Of a stretch of 64,000 bases of DNA, positions 24,653 to 37,200 are shown one piece after another. The notes under the pieces were generated by a model. The model saw only the letters and a program-made list of their open reading frames with translations, had not been told where the DNA came from and did no database searches. Position 1 is the first letter of the stretch; the number at the start of each line of letters is the position of its first letter. The stretch is from Liolophura sinensis. Taxonomy: Eukaryota > Mollusca > Polyplacophora > Chitonida > Chitonidae. A program made the translations under genes and the position numbers. Where the stretch lies: positions 62,472,984-62,536,983 of the forward strand of contig NC_088300.1 of assembly GCF_032854445.1 (NCBI RefSeq), written 5' to 3'.

Positions 24653-26926
24653 TTAATTCAGATTTACTTTCCTGCATAACTAATCATAGATCGAGTCACT
24701 GTCCATATCCTTACATACTCAGTAGTAATCTATATAGAGTACAACCAGACTGGACTCCCAGTGGCTTAGAGTTCTGACGCTGGTGCACTAAAACTTCATG
24801 TAACATTGCCACGAAATATCAACCCTGCTATGTATTATATTCCACTATGCACATAATGCGGCTCAGCCGGCGCGAAAGAGCATTCATTGACGCTAATTGT
24901 GATGCAACGTTTTTTATTATTTGTTTGAAATGACACCGCGCGATTCTTGAAAAAGGATCGATAGTTGTAACGTTACTACAAACGCGTTTAAGTCGGAGAA
25001 ACAACGAGCAACAGTTGATCCTGGTTTTTCCACTACTTAAAGTGATACTTACTTGGCTCGTGTTTTGTTGTACTGGACATCAATTTTCTTCACATCTGGT
25101 AATTGTGTTTTTAATTTTTTTCACTCTCATTCACTTATAGTTCAGATTATTATATATCATGATCCGATATGTCATTAGTAGTTTGATTTTCCAGACGATA
25201 ACACCCTTGAAAGCATGTTGTTTTGACTTCGGTTGCAAAGTGCAAATGCATTTGGTTTTACACAAATAAAACAGTCATTTAGCTGCATTAAATACGTAAG
25301 ACTGATCTTTCGATGAAGCAGCTTTATCTCTGCTTGAATATACAGCCCGATGGAGTGATATTCTTTCGACTGAGTGCCGCTAAAAAAGAAAAGTGCGATT
25401 TGGCAAGTTTCAGAAAAAGCGTACCTTCGCAGAGTGTTCACTCAGGCTTTGTCATTTGACATGGATGGCAATTTTACCATGCAAGAATGAATTATGTTAA
25501 AATGTATATGCACTTCCGGCCGTATGTTCTCATATTTCCTATCGTCTCATTGCGCCCTTCACATCATTAGTCCATCCCAAATTTGTCCCGGAGAAAGTTG
25601 CATCGGTTATTAGATCCGTATCTCCATTTCCAAATCGCTCCTCCCCTCCATTGCTCTCCAACCCTCAGCCTCATCTCCCCTGTATGTCTGGTAGTACCGG
25701 AGGATAGAGCCACGGTTGCCATGGACATCAGTGCATTAAACCGGAAAACTTTGACAACTTGACTTATTTTTAGTCTTTCTTTGAAGTTTCAATGAACCTG
25801 TTCTTGACAAAAAAATTGTAAAAAATTAGCCAAAGAGATGAGTTATGTGGAAAAGAATTGGGCAGAATGTCATTGTATGCATATAAGGATGTGCAAAAGA
25901 ACATCACCACTCCTGATAAACGAATCACATTGCACATCGTTAATTTGGGATTAAAGACAGTGACCTGAATCGTCATACATAGCCGTCATACATAACGAAA
26001 AGAAACTTTCTTTGTGGCTTAATTATGTCATAAGTTGACATCTACTGATAAATAATCATTATCTTAAAGTATAAGCTATAGCAGCGTCTTGCCGGGTACA
26101 CAGCCTGATATTTCCTTGAGAAGATCAACACTTTCATGAGCTCAAAAGGACAAGTGGAAATACTCATCTTCGAAACAAAATAACAGGCTATACACCCGCG
26201 CAGCACGGTTATATAACTAATTTATCACAATTACGAGCAATGCAGACAACTTTTCTTGAACTGAGACCAGTGCGTCAGCCAATTCTCGCTTTTTCAGGGA
26301 AGCTTGTCGCTGTGTGACCGAAACCGACGCGGCGACTCACGAGATGAGAAGAATAGCACATGAATCGAAACGGGACAGCTGAGATAAAATACTTACCGGA
26401 GGTAATATACTAGTTGGTCACTTTCGATTCAGTTTACAAGGGTGTACAATTTTAATTGTCTCAAAGCGATGTCGCAAGACATTTTTCCATATGTTCTTAT
26501 TGCTGAATTATTAGAACTCTTTTGAAAATAAAGGCCAAGCGTTGCAATCTGACAGCATAGTGAGTCCTTGATTTTGTAGGTATACAGAAAAATATCCAAC
26601 GCTTGAGACTGTATTCCACGCCTGTTTGGTGGATGTGGTAACGTGTTCAAGGCGGATTGACCAATCACAAGCCGAAACTTTCTCTGAATAGTGACAAAGA
26701 AAAAAATATAAAGGACCGAAAATATCATACTCAAAAATAAGACGATTGCATTTTCATGTTTTAGTTTCGGAACGGCATACTCTTGAAATAAACTCTTAAA
26801 TCTGTAAACTGTATTTGTCTGCCGATCCGAACAAGCCTGCAAAATGTCAGGATTAAAGCCAGGTGGATTTTAAAGTCGACCGCTTGGAAACCTGTTGTTT
26901 AGGGCGATGTTTTATCGTTATAAATT

Positions 26927-26940
26927 CCCCCCCCCCCCCC
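26927..26940 (+). repeat. C14 homopolymer
   Basis: Fourteen C residues within the 26820-27300 block. Paralogous copies of the block (34740 and 62430) lack the tract at this position, so it expanded in unit alpha only. Confidence 0.85.
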
Positions 26941-29900
26941 AGCAGGGAGTGTCATCGATTTTTCAGCGTGTATCACTGCATTATTAACATTAGGAACGAT
27001 TATTTTCTTCTAGAAATTACAAAATCAGGGTAAGATATTTTTTTTAAAGATATATCTCGCCTAGCATGGAGGTGATGATAACACGGAATACTAACTTGCT
27101 TCGGTAGTTATCGTTCACTACGTATCAAAACATTCGACGATCCGGCACGGTCAGGGGGATATTTCTATTTGTACAATTGTATCCTATATCGAAAAACCAA
27201 GACTTTTCAACCCACAATCCATAATACATACTGTAATCGATAAGTCGTTATTTGCGTATGCATTCCAGCCCCTGGGCGACACTTTCCCCACATGACTTAT
27301 CGTGCCGATCGTATTCTGGCTGCCAATAACCGATTCTTTTCTTTATTGTCATCGACTGGCAATACTGAACGGCTTTCTGCGTGTCGACCTCTGACATGTG
27401 ATGTAAACTCAAAGCGATTCTTCATCTATATGAACAGTTCTGTTTGCAGTTAGTGTGCGAGCCTCGTCCTTGACTTGGTCTTATGACATATGAACAGGTC
27501 TCCATATCGGGTCGCGTGACGGATGCACCTGTACTTAGCCGTTTTTAGAGATTCGTCTCTAAAAGAAAACCCCTGGGATCAGAGAGGTAAACCAACACTC
27601 ATACTAAATACCTGATACTAGAATCCTCTGCAACCCTGAAAACTGACTTGCGTGTAAATTCCGAGTAACATCTTCACTTAACAGGAAATTACTTTTTTGT
27701 TGATTTTTATTTTCTTTATGGAAAACATGTGGTGCGTTTACAGCGATAAGCTGGGGATCTTATTATTGTGGGTTAAAAAATGTGAATTAAATCAAATCGT
27801 ACGTAAATGAGACAATTTTTCATTTTTGTTCCCATTGGGCGTGTAGTTGGCCGAAACGTGAATAAATTGAAGATTTCACATGTACAGATCCTTGATGTCA
27901 ATGAAAAAGTAGTCTCTCAAAGAAAGATTATGAAGAGAGTCATTATGCTATTTATCCATTCTATGAGTGGCGTCTTATAATTAGCCTAAAGTTTCAATGC
28001 ACAACTACAAACATCAGATGGTAATATCTTCTGATATCTCTAGGAATGCAGGAACGCGAGGCCCATAAAATGCGCCTTGATATCTAAGCTGATTCACGGA
28101 TTATTTGACAGAAAAACTTACATCCTGCATTTATGCTTAAAAACTATCCCACAAGACCTTTGCTTGCCAAACTGATCAATGCTTCCCATCCAAGTCTCAC
28201 CTTTACTGCCTGTCACTGGGTGAGAAAATTAATCAGGTGTTGCAAAGTTTGCACTTTCCCCATTGCCCTCTTTAGTCGATTCTACATACAATGCAGATCT
28301 ACAATATGTGAGAAAACTTCATGAGTTACACATAAAGCACCAAACAAAGAAACAAATTATCTCACACATGAAAAAAAACAAAGAATATAATGACAAATAA
28401 GCGGTGAAGAAATTCTGATTTCAGACATGTGTTTCTCTCGTGACTGATTGCAGAGACTTACATTGTGACAATTAATAAATCTTCTCGGTTTTAAACGTCA
28501 CTTTCAAACTGTACGAAGCTCGAGTACAGTTACCCTAACTACGTTAACAGGTTAATTAATTCACTTGATCAAGGTAATTCACAGTATCATGCTTATCGAT
28601 AATTTCAACTTTAATTATGTACTTAATGCGTTTCGTTTCCCAGATACATAAATCTTCATTGATAAAAAAAACATTTGCTCGCCATCAGTTTACAAATTCA
28701 CTGGAGAATATACGGTTATGTTAATTGTCTCCATACTGTCCGTCTGCTCGAAATGCCTATCCATTAGTGAAGTGGTTCGATGTAGGTGTATCGCATAATT
28801 ACATCACATTAAGCCTTTGTTGAAAAAAGAGAAACGCCACCTTTCATTTTAAAGCTCTTGTGGAGCAAAATGGACAAGATTTGAAAGCTTTCTTCAAATT
28901 CATGAAGTTACTTTTATCCTAAAATAACAAGTTTTTACCACACTAATGACCGATCAAGTTAGTCCGCCCTTCCCTTCTATATTAGAAGACAGCAAATTTA
29001 ACTCGCGTGTAAGACTTTCAAAACGCTTCATATCTAGAAACCTGTAACAAGCAGTCACACATCAGTAGTAATTCAGTGTTTCACGGAATATATAAATCGA
29101 TCTTGATCAACGGAGTTAAATCCTATCTTTCTTCTTCGACAGTTCCAGGTCACACAACCATGAAGGATTCTAACTCATGGAGTGTCCCCTTGTTAATACA
29201 ACATCCGTATTTAATATAATGATACATGGATAATGTGAAGGTGAGTTGATATTTTGTAGTTCTGATAAGTATATGAGCGCAGATGATTACCTTTTGGCTT
29301 GGTTGTGTATAATAAGGCAGTAAGATTATTTTGTGTATATTAACGCAGATTTCCATGGCTTTACTGGCCATTTCCACAGAGATTTAATCTTTTCTGAATT
29401 TGTGTAGAATGGAGAAGAAGCAATGAAATATTGCCCGCTCGGGATCTTGGCGCATTTTTTTGCTATTTGCAATTGCAACTAAATTAAATCAATGAAGCTG
29501 TCCCCCTGTCTTCAGCAGATGCCCCACATCACAGTCCTATAAGTAGGCATACCTCATTATTTTGCCACCGTTCTCCGCTAACCCCTTTTCACTCTAACAG
29601 CGATGCTAATCGTGATTATTTATTTTTGTTAAACCATAATAAAGGTCAGTCTGATTAAGAATTCAGAAAATCCTGCTTATATATTTCCACGTTAATAATG
29701 TATTTCATGAACTCAATTTTACAGCTTCTGAGTAAAGAAAGGTGTTGATTTATCTCCACAATTAAAAAAACAAAATCATCAACTTGTTTAATATCAGTTG
29801 ACCAATTCACATGATAAATTGCCATTATGTTAATTATATCCGCACTGTCTATCTGGCCCATCAATGAAATCGTCGAATGTAGCTGTATTGCATAATTACA

Positions 29901-31487
29901 CCAAATCAGGTGTTTGATAAAAAATAGACACGCCGTCATCCATCTGAAAATGCTGAGTACAAAATGAACAAGACATAAAAGCTTCCTCCCAAATTCAGAA
30001 AAATGCTTTTTACCTGAAATCGCAAATTCTTGCCAAAGTAATGTCCGATCAAGTATCCCTCAGTCCTTCTGCTATGTGTTAGAAAATAGGTTATTTGACT
30101 CGCGTGTGGCATTTTAAAAAGGTACAATTCAAGGGATCTGTCTCAACCAGTTATTTGTAACTAAACGTAATTTGGTTCGTCATTCCATGTCATGATAATT
30201 TAATGATTCTAAAGCATTGAATGTCACATTGTACTTACAGCGGCCGCTTTGTGATATAATAAGCTACAAGTATAATGGTAAGTCGAGGACATTCCCTGCG
30301 TTGTGATAAATTAAAAGGTATGTAAGGGAAGAGGATTGGCTTTTGGCTATGTTGTGTTTGACAAAGCAATGGGATTTGCTATTATCCATGTGAAGTTGTA
30401 ATGTTAGTCAAAGAAGTTTCCAATGATTTTGCTGGCCATATATATGGCCAGAGTGTTTGGAGAATGGTTAAAACCATGAAATGTTGCGTTCTCAACACCT
30501 TGGTGCAGCTTTTGCTATTTGCTTGGTTATTTTTATCACTTTTCAGACTGACAAACGTGGTTGTCCTGGCAATATATTTACCCTATACCAACATGAAGGT
30601 CAACCGGGATGATAACAAATCACCCTTGTTTGCCCGTGCTTTCCTGGAATCCTGTCTGTAGAATTGACCCCGTCTCTCATCCCGTCAATGTCCCGTCACT
30701 TTGTCCTTAACCTAAGCAGGTGAGTATAGTGTTTTTTCTAGGCGATGCACACGAGATATGAAATCAACGTGAAAGAGTTATCACGAGAAGCACACATCCG
30801 GTACAAACACCACACAATCTGTGTCATCCCTCTGACGAAAGATTCACGGCATGACAGGAGCTCCCTCTGCAGTTAGTAGCGCCCAGACAGATTGACCAGG
30901 AACAATTTCTCCTAATCCAAGCCATCGGCTTAGCTGCCGCCAATCCAGGCTGGGTAAAACGCGATTTCGGTAGATGTATGGCAATGTTTGTGACCAATGG
31001 CGATTGCTTCAGTAACAAAATATATAACCAAAGTATTGCTTGTGTGTAAAAGCTAGAAACAACGCCGACGCCACCTCATAAACCACGGAGGTGTGATGGT
31101 TTGTACCTCTTCAATCCATTCGAGTTTCCCAAGAGGTGCGATATTCATCAAAGTCACGTTCAAGAAAGGCTGTTCGAATGAACTCATGACATTTCATTGG
31201 ATGTGTTTCCAAGGTGTGTCTTTTATCATGAGAATGACCAATTACTGCTACCCTCACTTTCGTCAATTTATTGTGTTTATTTTCATACAGATTACTATAA
31301 CATTTGACAGGATCTGCTTTCTTTTGTTGTCTTGTATGGCCTTTCGTCGCAGTATCTATGTGTCAGATCTTGTGCAAAATGGTTGATGTTTTTCTTATTT
31401 CTTGTTGGAATTCGGTTCTTTGCATGACAAAGCGGCAGAGTTTTCCGCATTAGACTACTGCTTCTAACTAAATGGTACTCCAGTTTT

Positions 31488-31560
31488 CTCCACCAATAAC
31501 CCGCATGCCGTCGTATAAGTAAAATCTCTTGAGTATGACGTTCAACACTCAATCAATACC
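31488..31560 (+). repeat. SINE-A tail remnant
   Basis: ATGCCGTCGTATAAGTAAAA, then TCTCTTGAGTATGACGTTCA and ACACTCAATCAATA resemble the SINE-A 3' end (CCGTCGTATAAGTG to GTAAAACACCAATCAAATA). Only this tail can be recognised. Confidence 0.6.
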
Positions 31561-31569
31561 CCTACACTA

Positions 31570-32380
31570 GTGCCAAATGCTATTACTTAAAACTTGCAGC
31601 AGATAAAATGACCTGCCTTACATCATGCTTCAGAACTATCTACCCTTAAAGGCCTGTCACTATTTCTGCCGCAAGTATTTGATAGCTCTGGATTGAAAGA
31701 CCGCTGGAGACGAATTCTAAGCGATTTTTGAACTTAATGTTCCAACTGACAGCTATATGAAAGAATGTTATTCAGTTGCTTAAATAACGGGCGAAAATGT
31801 TTTAGAATGATCTAGGGTTAAGTCTTGAAACCAGGTAATATGCCACTATAATGAATATAAAGGTCTAGCCTACATGAATAGCTTAAATTTGTTAACACTT
31901 CTAAATTCAACAATAATTTTAAAAATGAAAATATTATGATATTTCCTCCCAATGCACTGTAAATAGAAAAAGAAAAGTCATTTAAAGGTAAGGATACTCA
32001 CGGATTTTTGTTCATAAATTAGTTTTCTTAAATTTAAAACGAAAATAAACGGGTGGGGCGGGGCTCAGTGTTCAGTTGATTTCCCCCGTCTGCTTGCAAG
32101 AATAGCCCGGGAAGAAGATGGTTGAAAATGGAATCTGAATCGACGAAAATTCTTGACCCTGTTGCGGGTAAAATTGTACAAGAAGGTTAAGGGGTTAAAA
32201 TAGTTTAAAACACCCTGTGATAGTGAAATTTATCTCTCAAAACGAAAGACTGGAGCGAAATAGTACGCAACCATAAACAACAAATACACGAAGATTGGAT
32301 AACAAATATCAAGAAGACTTGATTATCTTATCTTTTCAGATAGTACTCTGTTTATATTTCTTTGAGGCACAACAAGACCG
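31570..32380. other. Interval in unit beta with nothing recognised
   Basis: No match to other units, no SINE and no convincing coding frame. It is AT-rich, with a short GGGTGGGGCGGGGC stretch near 32052-32065. Confidence 0.4.
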
Positions 32381-33354
32381 TAAATCGCATATCCGAAAAT
32401 GGCGGATGTATATAACGGTTATTTTTCGGCCATCACATCGTCTCAAGCTCGACTGACTACTATATACGCTCTGCTAGCAGATCCAAAAAATTTACACATC
32501 GAAATCATTACCGGGGTATCCACAGTAAAACATCGAGTGCATGGCGGACATGTCAGAAGTTAGTTAATTCAGAACCTTTCGGGATGCCAGTAATTCACAT
32601 TTTTGCCTTGTCCATTATTTTCTCTGATCCAAACCGTTTAAACGTTTTTAACATGGGAATATACAAAGCACATCGAAATAGACTTGGAAGACACATAATT
32701 AACAATTGCTATTTTTTTTCTGATGATTCTCATAGGACTATTTACAATGGCAAATATATCAGATTAGATATACGGGAATGAGCCTGTCGTCTGAGCAGAT
32801 TGGTAGGAAATTTAGAATGAAGTTGTGCCTACATAATGACAAGTTATGACAATTATTATTGATATCGCAAGACTTCGCCTTTTGTTAAATATCCCATCAA
32901 GCGGTGAGGAGGAGGCCTTATATTGATATTATATAACACCGTGACACATCACAGAATTAAGATGCCTTGGCTGTTAAAGCATTGTTATTAAAGCCTTCTT
33001 AGAACAGAAACAGACCAGTCGCAGACAGAAATTCTACACCTAGTGAAACGTTTTGCCTTAAGCTTGTAAGATATACCTGGTATTAAGAATGCGAATGATT
33101 CGATGATTTTGACTGGACGATTTAATGGAACAAGTTGAAATTTAATGAATCAAGGTAGCCCATGCTGGATAGCATTTGTGGATGGAAAAATTGGAGTGAA
33201 GGTAAAAAGGAAAAGATTTTTTTGTTAAGAAAACTTTTTTTTACATAGCATACTTTCGCACACTGCCTACTCACGCTTTATCACATGACATGGGTAATAA
33301 CTCACCTGCAATGAATGTTAACATCCTGTGTATTTGCAGCCCTCGCCCCATCGT

Positions 33355-33555
33355 CTCGTCTCCCCTATCGTTCGTTCGCTGCCATTACCAAACTGCTCCA
33401 TAGCGAATTCGCTTCATCGTGAAAACACTTTGTCGCGTCTCTCTAGCAGACAGTTCCAATGCTTGATAGCTCGACATCTCCACCTCTAAATTACTCCATC
33501 ACGAAATCCTTCCATCGCCAAAACTTCCTTCGCTGTTCAAACTTCAGTTGCATTC
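33355..33555. repeat. Degenerate CCATCGCCAAA-type minisatellite
   Basis: Irregular repeats of words such as CCATCGCCAAA, CCATCACGAAA and CGTTCGCTGCC. Equivalent stretches lie at about 25555-25680 (alpha), 41380-41540 (gamma) and 51950-52070 (delta), and in inverted form at 57940-58140. Spacing is irregular, so it is an old or fast-evolving array that belongs to the unit. Confidence 0.6.
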
Positions 33556-33557
33556 CT

Positions 33558-33785
33558 TCATTATTTATTTTTTTATTGGTGTTTTACGCCGTACTCAAGA
33601 ATATTTCACTTATACCACGGCGGCCATCATTATGGTGGGAAGAAACTTGGCAGAGCCCGGTGAAACCCCCCAACCATCTGCAGGTTGCTAGAAGACCATC
33701 TCAGGATGGCCGGAGAGGAAGCCAGCATGACATGGACTTGAACTCACACCGACCGCATTGGTGAGAGACTCCTGTGTCATTAAAA
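33558..33785 (-). repeat. SINE-A copy, inverted, head incomplete
   Basis: From the tail: TTATTTTTTTATTGGTG, TTTACGCCGTACTCAAGAAT, CATTATGGTGGGAAGAAAC, then GAAGCCAGCATGACATGGAC and CCGCATTGGTGAGAGACTCC. It stops around GTGTCATTA, so the outer head with the A box is absent. The 101-codon + frame over it (33459-33764) is a by-product of the SINE. Confidence 0.9.
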
Positions 33786-33861
33786 GCAGTGAAGTGTGAC
33801 ATCTTAGAATTTAAATCTATCTTCATATCGGTGTTTTAATCCAACTGTTCATACCAATATT

Positions 33862-34222
33862 ACCGGCCCGGATAGCACAGTCGGTAGAGCGTCCGCTTCG
33901 GGACCGGTAGATCCAGGATCAATCCTTGATCGAGTCACACCTAAGACTTTAAAAGAGGAAGTTGTAACTTCCTCGCTTGGCGTTCAGCATGAAGAGGATA
34001 ATGCAACGACTGGTTGACCCGTATCAGTATAATGGCTCGGGCGGGGCGGCTTACTTGCCTTCGGTAAGTCGTCTCAGTGAGGCAGCACTAAATAAAAGAG
34101 CGGTGGAAATCCGTCCTGCAACAAGGAGGCACATTACACGTACATGCACCATAATGATTCCTTCGTCGTCATATGACTGAAAAATTGTTGAGAACGACGT
34201 TAAACCCCAAGCACTCACTCAC
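33862..34222 (+). repeat. SINE-B copy, full length and young
   Basis: This tRNA-derived SINE has a head GGCCCGGATAGCACAGTCGG. The A-box-like TAGCACAGTCGG is at 33873-33884 and the B-box-like GGATCAATCC at 33916-33925. The body contains GTATCAGTATAATGGCTCGG and AGTGAGGCAGCACTA. The 3' end is GTCGTCATATGACTGAAAAA, then GACGTTAAACCCCAAGCACT and an (ACTC)n tail. It is flanked by a perfect 13-bp duplication, TCATACCAATATT, at 33849-33861 and 34223-34235, which fixes both ends and indicates a recent insertion. The 67-codon frame at 33977-34180 is incidental. Confidence 0.93.
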
Positions 34223-37200
34223 TCATACCAATATTTAAATCGTAGCGCTCAGTACGTTTCTTCAAAGGTAATTTGTAAAAAATACAAAGTTACTGGCTGG
34301 TTAAAATGCAACAGACCATTGAGGTAACAGATGATTTATGTAGAAAGTAACTGGGTAGAATTTAATTTTATTAAATGTGCACATCAGCTGTCCTAGAAAA
34401 CCTGTCCGATCACAAACTGCTAATTTGGGATTAAAGACAGTGCCCTGAATCATGCTTTTATAATTACACGCTTGTACATTACAATTCAAACGAGATACCA
34501 GAAAACAGAATAGGCGACGAAAGAGCCTGTCTTTTGTCTGTGTAAAAGTGCAGGGACTTTTAGTGAAAGATATTAATTTCTTGATAAATAATAACTATAA
34601 TGTAACCCAGAATATAGGTGTGAAAAAACATACCCATACCTCATAAATTTATGTTATTTTCTTGCTTTATTTATTTCTTTTATTTTTGAAAGGAATCCTC
34701 TGGACTCCCAAGTCTGTAAACTATAATTCTCTGGATTTGTCTGTCGATCCGAACAAGCCTGAAAAATGTCAGCTTAAAAGCTAACTGGATGTTAAAGTCG
34801 AGAAAGAACGCGAATTCAACACAATAAATATACTGGCATCGACTTTCAGCGTGTAACGCTACATTATTAAAATGACGTAAAACTTCTAACGGGAACGATT
34901 ATTTTATATCTGTAAATGACAAAATCAAGGCATCACGCTTTTCACTCGACGATTTGTGCAATTATATCCTGTATCGGATTTTTCAAACCATAATACATAT
35001 CATAATGAATAGGTCGCTATAGGCATGTCCATCCCAGCTCCTGGGCCACGCTGCCACCACATGACTTCATCCTGTATGGTTCTTTATTATATATACGCTA
35101 TACCGTTTCGTCTGTGTCTTTTGACTGCCAATAACCACTTCTTTTCTCTGTTGGCATCGAGCGGCAATATAACATGGACTGTTCTGGTTGTTATTAGTGG
35201 TCAAGCCTAGCTAATGACTTTTTCATATGACATATATGAACAGGAAGGAAAGTTAATCTTATGTCCATATCGAGTCACGTGGCGGAAGCACCTTACCTAG
35301 CCGTCTTGGAGGTATGGATTTCGCCTCTAACACAAAATGCATCGGAGCAGAGACGTAAATCAACACGTTCCACTCTATACCCTCAAATACTCTTGGATGT
35401 TGTCACCCGGGATACGATGGTATGTCCAGCGTTACCATACTTATGCCTGAAGGGGTCCACAGCGGTCTGTCGCGCAAATAAACTACACACATCACGTATA
35501 TTCAACACACAATCACAAGTCTTCTCCATTTGTCATGTCTGAGAGCGTGTGTGACCATGGACACCGTTAACTGGAACTTGATACAGACGTGTCTGACGGT
35601 ATAAGCGAGGAGTAGAGGGGATATGTACGAAGGAGTATATGTCATTATCAGTTGAACGTGAAACATTGTCATCAATATGTTAAAATAATTTCTCTGTTTC
35701 CTAGTTCTTGGAAAGTCAATTTTAGAACGAAACTAGCCGGTGATGAGTTCTTTGAATGACCACGACCGGATTCGAGTGTGACGGCATTCCGCTGCTAACG
35801 GCGACCAAGGTCAGTAGAAAAGCACAGAGGTTTTCTCCAGGATTTACATCGTATATAGCGTAGATATAAACAAGCTTTAAAAGCCACTATGCGGAAGACA
35901 TCCATTCTTATATTATAGTCCTTTTTTTACCCAAGAAAAGGACAACGAGTGGGATATGTGTCTTCATCTGCTCATACAGCGCTAGTTATCATGCTAGTTC
36001 CGTGTACGAATCGTTGAGATGGCTTTAGTTACATCGCATATGCAGTATTCACGAAGATTAGCGTTAAACAAAGCCGATAATTTGATTTACAACTAAATCA
36101 TGCCGATCAAGAAAACGATTCTTCTGTTAAAACATTTTTTTTCATTTGTTTGGCGGCGAGCGTGTTTTTGGCGTTAAGCTGGGGATCTGATCACTACTGG
36201 TTAAAGTAAATAAAAAAAGCTGAAACTATAAACCAAACCATAATAATCCATTCCCACAGTGGCGCCTTAAACTTAAAGTTAAGTCTCCTTGCATGACTAC
36301 AAAATTGACTGGACTTCATTCTCTATCCGTGATATTGAGCTAATTCGGGGACACTAGATAGACGGCGCCAGTGAAAACCTCCCTGGTGTCTAAGTTCATT
36401 CACGAGTTATTTGACAGGCAAATCTTACATGTTTCATTTCGACTTCATAATTATCACTAAGTTTACCAATGTCGTCCCCACTTTTTACCCAGTCCTGATT
36501 AGCTGTCATCGGGTCAGAAGCTTGATGAGGTTTTGAGAAAAAGGTGTTTTCCCTAGGTCCTGTCCTGTTGTACAATCCATGTCTACAACATATGAATGAA
36601 ATATTCTTGATTTCAGTGTGAAGCGCCAACTGAATAGACGAAAAAAAAAATAAACACACAAAACGATCAATAATCAGTCAAGAAAATCCTGAATTAAGGT
36701 ATATTTTTCTCTTGCGTGATTGCATACTCACACTGTGACGTGCGTAATTAATAAATCTTTTCAGTTTCTTAAAGGTCATGTTAAAACGTACCGGGTTTTT
36801 AAGTAACTTCAAAGTGTGTGCTGTATTTTTTGTATTCGGTTTATAGGTAATTTAACTATAATTTAATATGATATACAAATTGAGTTGTTTTTGCGGTGCA
36901 CAGAGATTAGTCACCTTTAATGAAAAACGCCATTCATCGTCTTGAATCATTTCCCCAATCCAAAAGAGAATGTGCCGTTTTGTTAATTATATCCATTCTG
37001 TCCATCTGGTCGAGATGTTTGCCCATAGGTGACGTCTTCGAATGTAGGTGTATAGTATAATTACATCAAAGTAGGTCTGTGATAAAAAAGAGAAACGCCA
37101 CAAAACAGAAGTAGAAAATAAACTAAACTTAAAAGCTTTCCCCAATCCTTTAAATTGTTTTCATTCTGGAACAGCCAATTTTGCCAAAATATTGTCCAAT

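Larger units (their letters stand above)
23950..25170. other. Part of unit alpha, weakly matched
   Basis: Only the first portion (about 23780-23900 with 40680-40790, and 24090-24125 with 41100-41130) shows similarity to unit gamma. The rest has a SINE-A fragment (24295-24425) and short direct repeats (24594-24652), and otherwise nothing recognised. Confidence 0.4.
14560..28380 (+). repeat. Array 2, unit alpha
   Basis: Longest unit of the second array. Blocks shared with later units, in order: 15030-15620 (with 28650-29140, 29790-30240, 36960-37510 and 43715-44170), 16530-16945 (with 30590-31010, 37975-38370 and 44620-45060), 19320-19560 (with 38640-38840, 47396-47670 and 58210-58500), 20985-21180 (with 39050-39260, 49700-49860 and 60240-60410), 21790-22500 (with 39300-39970), 22900-23300 (anchor in all five units), 25410-25560 (with 33245-33360 and 41210-41360), 26820-27300 (with 34740-35060), 27700-28640 (with 36150-36960). 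Its extra length comes from several inserted elements listed separately. No gene is supported. Confidence 0.75.
28380..36680 (+). repeat. Array 2, unit beta
   Basis: Carries the same ordered blocks as alpha and gamma: 28650-31010, 32740-33160 (anchor), 33245-33360, 34280-34480 (with 25780-25970), 34740-35060, 35240-35560 (with 55390-55690), 36060-36660 (with 43340-43600). The first block is present twice, at 28650-29140 and 29790-30240, about 1.11 kb apart. It carries three SINE copies, including a young SINE-B. The open frame at 30401-30661, with a hydrophobic stretch, is not maintained in alpha, gamma or delta. Confidence 0.75.

Noticed and set aside
26429-26842. 137-codon minus-strand frame
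   Set aside because: It runs from unmatched sequence into the shared block at 26820, where the other units do not keep the frame. No recognised motif.
30401-30661. 86-codon frame with a leucine-rich membrane-like stretch
   Set aside because: It lies in a block shared by the other units, where the frame is not kept; chance AT-rich hydrophobicity is enough to explain it.
33459-33764. Frames of the type FYAVLKNISLI...WWEE at 33459-33764, 42525-42765, 49420-49674 and 53641-53966
   Set aside because: They recur only because they translate SINE-A sequence; these are not genes.
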